From Veronia pacifica (GTDB lineage: Bacteria > Pseudomonadota > Gammaproteobacteria > Enterobacterales > Vibrionaceae): DNA of 64,000 nucleotides. Positions 28,214-37,468 of the stretch are shown here, piece by piece. The position numbers and the translations under genes are program-made. Location of the stretch: the NCBI RefSeq assembly GCF_001707825.1, contig NZ_LYBM01000002.1, forward strand, positions 124,001 through 188,000, in the 5' to 3' direction. Each line of letters opens with the position of its first letter. Position 1 is the first letter of the stretch. The notes below the pieces were generated by a model that was not told where the DNA came from, did not search any database, and saw nothing but the letters and a program-made list of their open reading frames with translations.

Positions 28214-29836
28214 TTAGCAATTACCAACGGATTTCCAAGGTCCCCAAGGCCCTGACGCTGCAGGATTTTCACCTTGAACCCACCATCTGGCTTCATAAAC
28301 TTTTCCGCCAGCAGAAGCTCGGTCGCCCGTTAAATAAACGGTTTCAGCGTTCCATGCAGGAGCACTACAGCTTCCAGAATCAAGGTTAATCTCTTTGATC
28401 TCTTCGTCTGTTTGGCCATCCGTATCAACTACCGTCAGTACAACACGATAAGAACCTCCAGAAGCATAAGTATGTCTTGGGTTCATTGACTGAGATGTTT
28501 TACCGTCACCAAAGTTCCAGTTAACGCTTGCGATACCTTTGTCGTCAATGGACGTGTTAGTGAAGCTGACTGTCAGACCACTTTTCGTATAATCAAATGC
28601 TGCATTTGGCTCACCACCACCGACATCACCATCACACACGCCTAAGTCTTTCCAGACATTGGTGTAGACATCGGGTGCTGCACCAGTAGACCACCATGTA
28701 GCCTCATACTTACGCCCTTTGTAGCTGACAGTGTCTCTCAGTGCATAGTTCTGACTTGCAGACCAGGCAGGTAAACCGTTACAACCTTTCGATGGCTTGC
28801 CAACAGTCACTGAATCTGCATGAGTATCTGAAAGGTTATCATCATCAGTCGCTTTGATTGTGACAGTGTAAGTTCCTTCGGTTGCATAGGTGTGCGATAC
28901 GTTAGCACCAATAGCTGTATTTCCGTCGCCAAAGTTCCATTCCTGAGAAACAACCACACCGTCTTCGTCTCTGGATGTGTCAGTAAAGTTAACAGTAAGG
29001 CCGTTCACGCTGTGTGAAAAGTCAGCGACTGGTGGGGTCTCAGTAATACGACCGATATACCCCTGAATCCAATTCAGGTAACTGCTGGTACGGGTAAACA
29101 CTGTTGCACCACGGCACTGTTTACCCCAACTTACTGTGCCTATACTGTAAACGTCACTGCCTACAGTAACAGCGTATGGGCCACCACTGTCGCCGTTACA
29201 CGCTGAAACTTGTCTGCCATTTAACGTACCACCGCCACAAATCACTGAGCTTGGCAGATTTGATCGCAGCTCACTGCTACAGCTGGAGTTGGATATAACA
29301 GGCAGTACTACTTCACGAAGGACGTCACTTTGTGAACCACGATTGCTGGTGAGACCCCAACCGGACACAACAACATTCTGGCTTCCAACGCCAGCATATT
29401 GCTGCTCAATTTGTGCGGTAGGTAGTTTAGCTGGCTTGTATTCAGAGCTTGCAGGTGAAGAGAGTTCTAACAAGCCGATATCATAACCGCTTTGGATGCC
29501 TCGGGAGCCTTGCCAGTTAGGGTGTTTTATAATGTTTTTGACCCGGATACTCTGGCCATCATTGGCTCTCATGCTATGAGCGCCGACTCGAACTGTCAGT
29601 CCTGATGTTGATGCATTATCCAGACAGTGTGCCGCCGTTAACACCCATCGGCTTGCTACAAGTGTACCGCCACAGCCTTGCCTGCCGTTCATTAACAACG
29701 CGACTTGGTATGGACGAGAGTAAGGTACTGACTCCACCCCTCCAACAATTTGTGGATCAATATCTGCCGTGGCCATCACTGGTGAATGCAATGTCATCAT
29801 TGCAGTTGTCAGCGCGGCTAACGTTATCTTACGCAT
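28214..29836 (-). CDS. Secreted trypsin-like serine protease with PKD and chitin-binding-type repeats
   Basis: 540 residues. A signal peptide ends near A-T-A (residue 24) and mature protease begins at I-V-G-G. The S1 triad is His in T-A-A-H-C, Asp in Y-D-I-G-L-L and Ser in G-D-S-G-G-P. After the protease (to about 262) come PKD domain 1, a CBM5/12-like module (W-S-A-S-Q-N-Y ... Y-E-A-T-W-W), PKD domain 2 and a second CBM5/12-like module at the C-terminus (Y-E-A-R-W-W). The duplicated PKD–CBM unit suggests binding to chitin or similar polymer during secretion-based degradation, probably by the type II system. Confidence 0.88.
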   Translation of the reverse strand: MRKITLAALTTAMMTLHSPVMATADIDPQIVGGVESVPYSRPYQVALLMNGRQGCGGTLVASRWVLTAAHCLDNASTSGLTVRVGAHSMRANDGQSIRVKNIIKHPNWQGSRGIQSGYDIGLLELSSPASSEYKPAKLPTAQIEQQYAGVGSQNVVVSGWGLTSNRGSQSDVLREVVLPVISNSSCSSELRSNLPSSVICGGGTLNGRQVSACNGDSGGPYAVTVGSDVYSIGTVSWGKQCRGATVFTRTSSYLNWIQGYIGRITETPPVADFSHSVNGLTVNFTDTSRDEDGVVVSQEWNFGDGNTAIGANVSHTYATEGTYTVTIKATDDDNLSDTHADSVTVGKPSKGCNGLPAWSASQNYALRDTVSYKGRKYEATWWSTGAAPDVYTNVWKDLGVCDGDVGGGEPNAAFDYTKSGLTVSFTNTSIDDKGIASVNWNFGDGKTSQSMNPRHTYASGGSYRVVLTVVDTDGQTDEEIKEINLDSGSCSAPAWNAETVYLTGDRASAGGKVYEARWWVQGENPAASGPWGPWKSVGNC

Positions 29837-30282
29837 GGTAATATCCTTTTAACCTATTGTTTATAAACAGTTACTGCGTGGCTCAAATACTCCTTCGATA
29901 CTTCATAAGATGAGACCATCGAAAAGTAACGCGGATAAAAGGACAAACAAGTCAGACCAGTTGGTTTGGTTGAAGTTTATGCGACCAACTTCAGTCTCAT
30001 ATGAACACCAAGTATGCAACATTATGTTTACATTTGACCCCTGCATCATAGTTAGACTAATTGAGCGAGAGAGTCTATTTGCTGTTTTTTGTTTAATTTT
30101 TAATGTTTTAAAGAAACATTATGCTTTTTACTTTTTTCTATCGTCGAACTGGATGGATGCAACTGTTTATTAACAATATTGGCCTTGATTTATTAACACA
30201 ATTATCATTTAATTTTTAAAGTTCATCATTTTCGTTTCTGTAGGGCTTTACCCGGAGGCGAAAAATAGTTAACAATGAAGAG
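29837..30282. other. Intergenic region between protease gene and thiamin operon
   Basis: Very AT-rich, about 445 bp, holding the divergent promoters of the protease gene and the thiamin operon. An 87-codon open frame at 29910-30173 has no family resemblance and is not supported. Confidence 0.4.
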
Positions 30283-30362
30283 ATAGTCGGGGAGCTTTTC
30301 GCTGAGATCGCTGTGCGAGACCCGTTGAACCTGAACAGATAATACTGGCGTAGGGAACTATG
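30283..30362 (+). ncRNA. TPP riboswitch (THI-box)
   Basis: Carries the canonical aptamer elements: GTCGGGGAGC (30285), GCTGAGAT (30301), ACCCGTTGAACCTGA (30319) and CTGGCGTAGGGAA (30345). It should bind thiamin pyrophosphate and switch off the operon below. It lies about 105 nt before the thiD start. Confidence 0.97.
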
Positions 30363-30434
30363 AATATTGCAGAAGCGGACTCTGTCAAAAGTGTTACTGC
30401 CATTATAAATAAGATAAATACCTGCATGACTTCC

Positions 30435-30462
30435 GGTTTCCTTTGCTTTTTTACAAGGAACC
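30435..30462 (+). promoter_or_regulatory. RBS-masking hairpin before thiD
   Basis: GGTT-T-CCTT (30435-30443) can pair with AAGGAACC (30455-30462), which contains the thiD Shine–Dalgarno AAGGA, four bases before the ATG at 30466. This is the probable translational expression platform of the TPP riboswitch. Confidence 0.6.
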
Positions 30463-30465
30463 GAT

Positions 30466-31290
30466 ATGCGTACCGACCCGAGCAATTCCACTCCTATTAT
30501 ATTGACTATCGCTGGCTCTGACAGTGGCGGTGGAGCAGGTATTCAGGCCGATATTAAGGCGATATCTGCAACAGGCGGGTATGCCTGCTCAGCTATCACG
30601 GCACTCACTGCGCAAAATACAGTAGGAGTACAGGGCATCCTGCCCATTCCTGTTGACTTTGTCTGTCAGCAGCTAGATTCTATTTTTACCGACCTTGATG
30701 TCAGAGCAGTCAAAATTGGCATGTTGGCTGACTCAGATATTATTGAGGCTGTAGCTGAAAAGCTGACCCAGTATCAGCCTGATCTTATTGTCCTTGATCC
30801 TGTTATGGTGGCAACCAGTGGTGATTTGCTCCTGAAAACCGCCGCCATAGAGTCTCTCAAAACCCGCCTACTGCCGTTGGCTACTGTGATCACTCCGAAT
30901 CTTCCAGAGGCGGCAGCCCTAACAGGTGTCGATCTGAAAGAGCGAGCGACAGAGTCACTGATTCCACTTCTGCAGCAACTGCCGACTAACGCCGTACTGC
31001 TCAAGGGGGGGCATGACGAACACGACGACCAAAGTACAGATTATCTTCTCAAAGCGGGTCAGGTTTCGCGCTTTTCATCGCCACGGATTGCAACCAATAA
31101 TACCCATGGTACTGGCTGTACGCTGTCTTCAGCCCTTGCGTCCTATCTGGCTCAGGGGATGGAACTGGAGTCAGCAGTAGCAAAAGCCAAAGAATATATT
31201 TCAGAGGCTATCCGCTTCGCCGATTCCTTGCAGGTGGGCCAGGGGCACGGTCCTGTTAATCACTTTTTCACGTTGAAGTCTTATGACTGA
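30466..31290 (+). CDS. thiD: Hydroxymethylpyrimidine/phosphomethylpyrimidine kinase
   Basis: 274 residues. Ribokinase-fold signature A-G-S-D-S-G-G-G-A-G-I-Q-A-D near residue 16, the P-N-L-P-E-A segment near 144 and the catalytic N-T-H-G-T-G-C-T-L-S-S-A near 211. It phosphorylates HMP to HMP-PP. First gene of the riboswitch operon; its end overlaps the ABC ATPase start by 8 bp. Confidence 0.95.
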   Translation: MRTDPSNSTPIILTIAGSDSGGGAGIQADIKAISATGGYACSAITALTAQNTVGVQGILPIPVDFVCQQLDSIFTDLDVRAVKIGMLADSDIIEAVAEKLTQYQPDLIVLDPVMVATSGDLLLKTAAIESLKTRLLPLATVITPNLPEAAALTGVDLKERATESLIPLLQQLPTNAVLLKGGHDEHDDQSTDYLLKAGQVSRFSSPRIATNNTHGTGCTLSSALASYLAQGMELESAVAKAKEYISEAIRFADSLQVGQGHGPVNHFFTLKSYD

Positions 31291-32041
31291 CGCGGTCGGT
31301 ATTCAATTATCCCGGGTCGCTATTCAGTATCAAACTTCTGAGAACAAGACCTTATCAAGTGTCAACATGGTGATGCCTGCTGGGAAATGGACCAGTATTT
31401 TGGGAAAAAGTGGTTGCGGTAAAACCACCATGTTACGCGCTCTCGCTGGACTTCTTGAGCCCGGCACCGTGTTTCACGGGGACGTTCTTACCTCTGACGG
31501 TATTCCATTGTCTGATCGTGTCGCCTATATGGCCCAGCAGGATTTGCTATACCCATGGCTGAATGTGATGGAGAACATCTGTCTGAGCCAGCGGTTTGGT
31601 GGAAAAAGTGCGGATTACGATAGGGCAAGAATGTTGCTCAAGGCTGTTGGACTTGACGAGGTGGCCGAGAGTTATCCAGAACAATTGTCTGGCGGTATGC
31701 GACAGCGTGTTGCATTGGCAAGAACTCTGATGCAAGACAAGCCAGTGGTGCTGATGGACGAGCCGTTTTCAGCCGTCGATGCTGTGACCCGTTATCAACT
31801 TCAGGATCTGGCGGTCAGGTTACTCAAAGGTAAAACGATATTACTGGTGACCCACGACCCACAGGAGGCTGCTCGCCTTGCTGATGCCATCTACATTTTT
31901 CAGGGAAGCCCGGCATACGCGTCTCCATTAGCAGTACCAATGAGTCAAACACCGCGAGACATTGATGTGGATGCAATCTCTTTGCAACAGACAATCTTAT
32001 CAATGCTGGGAGCAAAGGGAGGGCAATATGCAGGTCTTTGA
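31283..32041 (+). CDS. thiZ: ABC transporter ATPase for thiamin pyrimidine precursor (ThiZ-like)
   Basis: 252 residues. Walker A G-K-S-G-C-G-K-T-T near residue 40, ABC signature L-S-G-G-M-R-Q-R near 134 and Walker B V-V-L-M-D-E-P near 154. The sequence belongs to the nitrate/taurine/pyrimidine-precursor importer group. Place in a TPP-riboswitch operon with ThiX- and ThiY-like partners marks it as the energiser of pyrimidine-precursor uptake. Overlaps both neighbours. Confidence 0.88.
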   Translation: MTDAVGIQLSRVAIQYQTSENKTLSSVNMVMPAGKWTSILGKSGCGKTTMLRALAGLLEPGTVFHGDVLTSDGIPLSDRVAYMAQQDLLYPWLNVMENICLSQRFGGKSADYDRARMLLKAVGLDEVAESYPEQLSGGMRQRVALARTLMQDKPVVLMDEPFSAVDAVTRYQLQDLAVRLLKGKTILLVTHDPQEAARLADAIYIFQGSPAYASPLAVPMSQTPRDIDVDAISLQQTILSMLGAKGGQYAGL

Positions 32042-32822
32042 ACCACTGCTTACTCTTAGCCGTTACCGGACGAAGCTAACCGATGTAGGCAGGCCTGTTC
32101 TGCGGGTGATAATAAGCCTCATTGTTCTCATTGGTCTCTGGCAAGCCATCGTAAGTCTTTTTGAACTGCCTAGTTTTATTTTGCCGTCACCGGATGCGGT
32201 TTTTTCTCGGCTTATCAGCCGCCACGATGTGTTACTGAGTCATGCATTCGTGACGGGACAGGAGATTTTACTTGGCTTGGCCTTGGGGCTGAGTGTTGGT
32301 TTTATCTTTGCCCTGCAGATGTTGCTTTTTCGTCCATTGAAAGTCTGGATGTTACCGCTATTGATTGCCAGTCAGGCTATTCCTGTTTTCGCCATTGCGC
32401 CTGTATTGATGTTGTGGCTTGGCTACGGCATATGTTCAAAGGTGGTAATGGCGGCCATTATTATCTTTTTTCCTGTGACAACCTGCTGTTTTGATGGCTT
32501 GAATGCAACCCCCAAAGGCTATCTGGATCTTGCGCAGACCATGGGCGCCTCAAAGTGGCAGTTATTACGCCATGTCAGATTACCCGCAGCTATGCCCTCA
32601 ATCGCGTCTGGTCTCCGAATTGCGGTGGTTATTGCACCCATAGGTGCAGTTGCGGGTGAATGGGTAGGTGCCAGCAAAGGGTTGGGATACCTCATGTTGC
32701 AGGCAAATGCTCGCATGATGATAGACGAAATGTTTGCTGCACTGTTTTTGCTATCGCTGATGGCGGTCGCGCTTTACTTCATTACTGACTTTTTACTGAA
32801 AAAACTGATCCCTTGGTCTTAA
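32028..32822 (+). CDS. thiX: ABC transporter permease (ThiX-like)
   Basis: 264 residues from ATG 32028, which has AGGGAGGG upstream and overlaps the ATPase gene by 14 bp; the longer frame from 31962 is not used. About six membrane helices and a BPD-type permease EAA region (A-Q-T-M-G-A-S-K-W-Q-L near residue 178). Forms the channel of the importer with the ThiZ- and ThiY-like proteins. Confidence 0.88.
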   Translation: MQVFEPLLTLSRYRTKLTDVGRPVLRVIISLIVLIGLWQAIVSLFELPSFILPSPDAVFSRLISRHDVLLSHAFVTGQEILLGLALGLSVGFIFALQMLLFRPLKVWMLPLLIASQAIPVFAIAPVLMLWLGYGICSKVVMAAIIIFFPVTTCCFDGLNATPKGYLDLAQTMGASKWQLLRHVRLPAAMPSIASGLRIAVVIAPIGAVAGEWVGASKGLGYLMLQANARMMIDEMFAALFLLSLMAVALYFITDFLLKKLIPWS

Positions 32823-32858
32823 CCGGGGCAACACTGTTTAAAAAAGGAATTTACTCCA

Positions 32859-33800
32859 ATGAAAAAAATTGTTGTTACTTTTGCCATATGGCTTTTGTTT
32901 CCACTTTCAGCTTTTGCAGAAGAAAAACCCCTGACTCTTATGCTTGACTGGTTTGTGAACCCAAATCATGGACCCATAGTGATTGCTCAGCAGAAAGGAT
33001 ATTTCCAAAAAGCAGGGCTTAAGGTCACTATTCAGGAGCCTGCAGATCCGAGTACGCCACCTAAATTGGTTGCGGCAAACAAAGTGGATCTAGCCATCTC
33101 CTATCAGCCGAACCTGACTATCGACGTTGCAGCCGGGTTACCCCTTATTCGCGCAGCCACACTGGTTGCGACACCTCTTAATACCCTTATGGTGCTGGAC
33201 AACAAAAAGCTGACTGACCTTTCTGATTTAAAGGGTAAAAAAATTGGTATTGCCATTGCGGGTAATGAAGAAGCGACCATTGGCACCATGCTAGGCAGCC
33301 AGGGGATCGAATATAATGACGTTGAAATCATCCATGTAGGCTGGGCACTGTCATCATCATTGGCATCAGGCAAAGTCGATGCAATCTGGGGTGGTTTTCG
33401 AAACTTCGAAACTAACCAACTGGCGATAGAGGGCTATAAGTCAAAAGCCTTTTTCCCAGAAGAGCATGGGGTACCTGCCTATGATGAACTGGTCTTTGTC
33501 GCCAACGCCAAAAGTTATGATAAATCGGCCATTCAAAAATTTAATCGGGCAATCGAGCAAGCAACGACGTATATCGTGAATCATCCAGATCAGGCGTGGA
33601 ACGAGTTCGTGGCTTACTCCCCTGATACGTTGAACAATGAGCTTAACAAGCGGGCGTGGCAGGATACGTTAACCCGTTTTGCGCTGCGCCCCTCTGCTGT
33701 TGACCTGAAACGATACGATGATTACGCACGCTTTATGTTCCAACACAACATTATATCGTCTGTGCCTGTAGCAGCGGATTACGTTCCGGATCTCAACTGA
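32859..33800 (+). CDS. thiY: Pyrimidine-precursor binding protein (ThiY/NMT1-like)
   Basis: 313 residues with a signal peptide ending A-F-A near residue 20. The THI5/NMT1-like domain starts L-M-L-D-W-F-V-N-P-N-H-G-P with A-Q-Q-K-G-Y-F following, the group that binds formylaminopyrimidine. Periplasmic receptor of the importer; tenA next to it supplies the enzyme that converts the degraded thiamin pyrimidine to HMP. Confidence 0.9.
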   Translation: MKKIVVTFAIWLLFPLSAFAEEKPLTLMLDWFVNPNHGPIVIAQQKGYFQKAGLKVTIQEPADPSTPPKLVAANKVDLAISYQPNLTIDVAAGLPLIRAATLVATPLNTLMVLDNKKLTDLSDLKGKKIGIAIAGNEEATIGTMLGSQGIEYNDVEIIHVGWALSSSLASGKVDAIWGGFRNFETNQLAIEGYKSKAFFPEEHGVPAYDELVFVANAKSYDKSAIQKFNRAIEQATTYIVNHPDQAWNEFVAYSPDTLNNELNKRAWQDTLTRFALRPSAVDLKRYDDYARFMFQHNIISSVPVAADYVPDLN

Positions 33801-33821
33801 CGTTAGCTCTTTGGATAAAAC

Positions 33822-34490
33822 ATGAAATATACCGATTTGATTGCCGCCTGCCAGCAAGAATGGCAGGAATATACAGAGCACGAATTTGTCAGTCAGCTAG
33901 CGGACGGAACACTGGATCAAACCTGTTATCTGCATTATCTAAAGCAGGACTTTCTGTTTCTAAAGCAATATGCACGTGCTTATGCACTGGCAATATACAA
34001 AGCTAGAACGCTGAGTGATATGCGACAGGCACTGCCAAGTGTACATGCTTTACTTGAGCATGAGATTAACCATCACATCACTTATTGCAGTGAGTGGGGC
34101 ATCACTGAAGCAGACCTTGAAAAAGAGCCTGAAGATGCTGGCACCGTTGCCTATACACGCTACGTGCTAGATACAGGTATGGCTGGAGATATGCTGGACC
34201 TTTTTGCGGCGTTGGCTCCATGCTCTATTGGCTATGCCCAGATAGGTAAGCGACTTCTGAGCAATACTGATGCAAGTAAGCTGGCCGATAATCCCTATGC
34301 CAGTTGGATAAAGCTCTATGGGGGAGAAGAATTTCAACAGAGTGTTGGGCAGGGTACCGAGCAGATTGATGCCCTGCTGGCAGATGTTGATATCAATAGC
34401 AGGCGTGGTCAACAGTTGATTCAAGTGTTTGCCACTGCAACCAGAATGGAAGTTGCCTTCTGGCAACAGGGTTTGGATATTTTGCGTTAG
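33822..34490 (+). CDS. tenA: Aminopyrimidine aminohydrolase TenA
   Basis: 222 residues, typical length. The K-Q-D-F-L-F-L-K-Q-Y-A-R segment near residue 41 and the catalytic Cys in A-P-C-S-I-G-Y near 137 mark a TenA_C-type thiaminase II. It hydrolyses aminomethyl-HMP, formed from breakdown of thiamin, to HMP, which ThiD then phosphorylates. It lies 21 bp after thiY. Confidence 0.93.
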   Translation: MKYTDLIAACQQEWQEYTEHEFVSQLADGTLDQTCYLHYLKQDFLFLKQYARAYALAIYKARTLSDMRQALPSVHALLEHEINHHITYCSEWGITEADLEKEPEDAGTVAYTRYVLDTGMAGDMLDLFAALAPCSIGYAQIGKRLLSNTDASKLADNPYASWIKLYGGEEFQQSVGQGTEQIDALLADVDINSRRGQQLIQVFATATRMEVAFWQQGLDILR

Positions 34491-34499
34491 GGAGTGACT

Positions 34500-35285
34500 A
34501 TGAAACTGGATGTAATTATTAATGCGTTAGGCCAAGTGCGAGAGCAGAAGCCATTAGTCGTTAATATCACCAACTATGTAGTAATGAACAACACGGCCAA
34601 TGCGTTACTCGCCGTTGGTGCGTCACCTATCATGGCGCATTCAAAGGAAGAAATGGCGGAAATGATGAGTTTCTCCGGGGCGTTGGTAATAAATATCGGC
34701 ACTCTCGACAGTGTCTGGATTCCAAGAATGCTGTTTGCTGTTGAGCGGGCCAATGCTAATAAAAAGCCTGTGATCCTGGATCCTGTCGGTTGTGGTGCCA
34801 GTACCCTGCGTACTGAAACATCGCGTGATATTGCGAGATTGGCAGATTCGTTGATCATCCGTGGTAACGCATCTGAAATTATGGCCCTCGCAGGAGAAAA
34901 CGCGCAGACAAAAGGCGTGGATGCACAGGATAGCAGTTCTGATGCAATCGTAGCCGCACGTTTTCTGGTGTCTGAATATGGCGCGAACGTAGTGATTTCA
35001 GGTGAGACAGACCACATCGTAACGGCCGATGACCAGATAACGTTGTCGAATGGTGACGCCATTATGCCTTATGTAACGGGCATGGGGTGCACACTGAGTG
35101 CACTGACTGGTGCGTTCGCTGCCGCTGGTGACCACACGGGTTTGGCTGCCGCAGCTGTTATGGGTGTTGCCGGGGAGATTGCGGCGGAAAAATCCCAGGG
35201 CCCAGGTAGTTTCCAGTTACAGTTGACGGATGGACTTTACAATCTGACCGATGATGAGTTAGCTAAACGGCTAAAAATTGCATAA
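34500..35285 (+). CDS. thiM: Hydroxyethylthiazole kinase
   Basis: 261 residues from ATG 34500 with AGGGAG upstream; the GTG at 34494 would overlap that site. Signatures: [14 protein letters not shown] near residue 22, D-P-V-G-C-G-A near 93 and G-M-G-C-T-L-S-A near 192 with the catalytic Cys. It phosphorylates salvaged thiazole alcohol. Confidence 0.95.
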   Translation: MKLDVIINALGQVREQKPLVVNITNYVVMNNTANALLAVGASPIMAHSKEEMAEMMSFSGALVINIGTLDSVWIPRMLFAVERANANKKPVILDPVGCGASTLRTETSRDIARLADSLIIRGNASEIMALAGENAQTKGVDAQDSSSDAIVAARFLVSEYGANVVISGETDHIVTADDQITLSNGDAIMPYVTGMGCTLSALTGAFAAAGDHTGLAAAAVMGVAGEIAAEKSQGPGSFQLQLTDGLYNLTDDELAKRLKIA

Positions 35286-35360
35286 ATCTAATGATATCCA
35301 AACAGCCTGAGTGAGTTTGGTCAGGGTGTTTGGATGTGTTTTATTCGTGTGAGAGATAAA

Positions 35361-35975
35361 ATGATGAATCCATATCGGCTCTATCTGGTGACCGATGAAA
35401 AACTAGATACTGTAGCACTGCCCCAAGTGGTTACTCAGGCCATTCAGGGAGGAGTCACAATGGTTCAGTTGCGGGAGAAACAAACAAGTACCCGACGTTT
35501 TCTTCAACGAGCGGAGGCCGTTAAAAAAGTACTGGCTGGCACTGGCGTCCCTCTTATCATCAATGACAGATTGGATATTGCACTGGCGATAGATGCTGAT
35601 GGTGTCCATCTGGGACAATCGGATATGCCAGTAGCTAAAGCCCGCGAGATATTGGGCCCTGATAAGATTATAGGCTTGTCCATTGAGACTGAACAGCAGT
35701 TGGTGACGGTGAGCAGTGAAGCTGTCGATTACATCGGACTCAGTGCCATATTTGCCACACCCACTAAAACAGATACAGTCAATGCTTGGGGTCTTGATGG
35801 CTTAAGTCGGGCAGTTAAGGTATCACCGTTTCCTGTTGTGGCGATTGGCGGCATTGATATAAACAACGCTTCTGATATTTTCGAGACGGGAGCGAACGGT
35901 ATTGCCGTTGTATCAGCGATTTGCGGTGTTGATGATCCTACTGAGGCTGCAAGGGCGCTATTGGCAAGCATATAG
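35361..35975 (+). CDS. thiE: Thiamin-phosphate synthase
   Basis: 204 residues from ATG 35361 (M-M-N-P-Y-R-L-Y-L-V-T-D); GAGA lies upstream. TIM-barrel signatures Q-L-R-E-K near residue 38, I-N-D-R-L-D-I-A near 67, G-V-H-L-G-Q near 82 and A-I-G-G-I near 158. It joins HMP-PP and thiazole phosphate. Last gene of the salvage operon, which lacks thiC, thiF, thiS, thiG and thiH. Confidence 0.95.
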   Translation: MMNPYRLYLVTDEKLDTVALPQVVTQAIQGGVTMVQLREKQTSTRRFLQRAEAVKKVLAGTGVPLIINDRLDIALAIDADGVHLGQSDMPVAKAREILGPDKIIGLSIETEQQLVTVSSEAVDYIGLSAIFATPTKTDTVNAWGLDGLSRAVKVSPFPVVAIGGIDINNASDIFETGANGIAVVSAICGVDDPTEAARALLASI

Positions 35976-36073
35976 CTGTCGATGGGGAGTGAATTTTCAT
36001 TCTATGCATCAAGGAAGAGAAATTTGATGTGGCCGTGGCCTTACGGACTTCGATGTGAGCTTTTATTTACGTT

Positions 36074-36112
36074 TGGGCCGCCTATCTATGTAGCGATAGT
36101 GAACGGCCCAGT
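36074..36112. terminator. Convergent terminator thiE / pseudoazurin gene
   Basis: TGGGCCG (36074-36080) pairs with CGGCCCA (36104-36110) and the inner CTATC (36082-36086) with GATAG (36095-36099). The T-run is weak on both strands. Confidence 0.5.
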
Positions 36113-36139
36113 ACTTGTGTTTAATTGTTTATTTAAACG

Positions 36140-36574
36140 TTATTTCACCTGTTCGGCGTAGGTTTTGAATCTGCCTTTATTAATGGCGAATTCACCTTCT
36201 TTTGTATCTACATACTTCATAAAGTCGTCTTTATTTGAAGCATCGCCGACTTGAATAATACCCACCATCGCCATTATGGCATGAGGTGTACACTGGTAGG
36301 CATAAACACCCTCTTTGTCGAAAGTTGCACTCACTGGTTTGTTCAGTTCGCCTTTCCAGGATGCTCCTCCGTCAGGGCTAAATATTGATTCTGAGTTGTG
36401 ACCAATGTCTGTCGGAACGAACTTTACAGTGTCACCAACATTGATTTTCAGATAAGCAGGTGAAAATACCATAGCACCTTCCGGGCCACCATTAAGCATC
36501 TTTACTTCATGCTCAGCAGCCATAATAGAAAATGCGGGTAATAGCAGGCTCAAAATCAATAAAACCTTTTTCAT
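36140..36574 (-). CDS. Pseudoazurin (blue copper protein)
   Basis: 144 residues: signal peptide to about A20, then a cupredoxin domain. Type 1 copper ligands are all present with proper spacing: His59 (D-I-G-H-N), Cys95, His98 and Met103 (Q-C-T-P-H-A-I-M-A-M). It is a periplasmic one-electron carrier, known as donor to copper nitrite reductase or cytochrome peroxidase. No nitrite reductase gene lies in the window; NnrS at 46.2-47.5 kb shows the strain handles NO. Confidence 0.92.
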   Translation of the reverse strand: MKKVLLILSLLLPAFSIMAAEHEVKMLNGGPEGAMVFSPAYLKINVGDTVKFVPTDIGHNSESIFSPDGGASWKGELNKPVSATFDKEGVYAYQCTPHAIMAMVGIIQVGDASNKDDFMKYVDTKEGEFAINKGRFKTYAEQVK

Positions 36575-37161
36575 TTTTGCACTCCTTTTTCAAAAAATTA
36601 AATATGGGCGCCAAACGAATCATATTATCGAATATTAAATAATATTGTTTCTCATTATTGCTTATGTCTTTGGAAATTCAACTTGAGTAGATAAAACACT
36701 CAGTTAGATATCAAAATAGTCTGTAAAGCTCAATGTGTTACAGAATCAGATGTATTGAAGACAGTCGAAGTTAACGGTGAGGAGGCGTTGTCTTGCAATT
36801 ATTCGAGACAAAGAGTGACAAAATCAAACGCTTTTACTCTACATATAAATAATCAACATTATGATTTTAGTGAGTAGTAATAAAGTAGTGTTTGTTCATA
36901 TATGTAATTAGTTGATGCTAAATTTAATTAATACAAGTGCTTACTGTTATTTAAGTTATTCAGTGCTTACTTATTCTGATTAAATAAGACGTGTGAAGAA
37001 GTAATTGTGTTAATGAAAAGAAGTTGATTGGTATGCGACGTTCATCGTTACTTTTTGATTTAAGATAAACATTCCGTGCAGGATAACGTGTTGGGTTACG
37101 GCTTAACTTGCGTTGGCAGGAGAAGATGGAGACCCGCTGGGCCGCCATCTTATTAATCCGT
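36575..37161. other. AT-rich intergenic region with one hairpin
   Basis: 587 bp between the pseudoazurin gene (promoter side) and the 3' end of sodX. AAGATGG (37123-37129) and CCATCTT (37145-37151) with an inner CCC/GGG pair make a hairpin next to the sodX stop, possibly its terminator, though without a U-run. No gene was supported; the 89-codon frame at 36960-37229 is an artefact overlapping sodX. Confidence 0.45.
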
Positions 37162-37464
37162 TTATGGTGAAGGAATGACGTACAGTACGCGATAAATAGG
37201 TGATGAGTCAGAGGGTATAACAGCACCAATCTGCTCCTTACTCACACTGTCTCGGTTTTCACCGCAAAACCAAAATGCGTTGTCATCGTCAACATACTCT
37301 AGCTTTTTTATCATGTCACCATAAGTGGGATGTGATAACACATACATATCGCCGAGGCGGGGCCTTGCCCCACTCCGTTGGCGTAATGAAACCACGTAGT
37401 CGCCTGGGCTGAGCCGAGGAAACATACTGAATCCCTTCACCTTGTTTAAACGAATACCGAACAT
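37162..37464 (-). CDS. sodX: Nickel-type superoxide dismutase maturation protease
   Basis: 100 residues, a compact S24/S26 signal-peptidase-like protein. The catalytic Ser is in G-F-S-M-F-P (residue 13) followed by L-S-P-G-D-Y-V, and the Lys in M-I-K-K-L near residue 53. In Ni-SOD systems this protease removes the SodN leader to expose the N-terminal His that binds nickel. It begins 4 bp after sodN ends, so they are cotranscribed. Confidence 0.93.
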   Translation of the reverse strand: MFGIRLNKVKGFSMFPRLSPGDYVVSLRQRSGARPRLGDMYVLSHPTYGDMIKKLEYVDDDNAFWFCGENRDSVSKEQIGAVIPSDSSPIYRVLYVIPSP

Positions 37465-37468
37465 TGAG

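Noticed and set aside
36960-37229. 89-codon minus ORF overlapping sodX
   Set aside because: It is an out-of-frame reading of the sodX end and the noncoding sequence after it.
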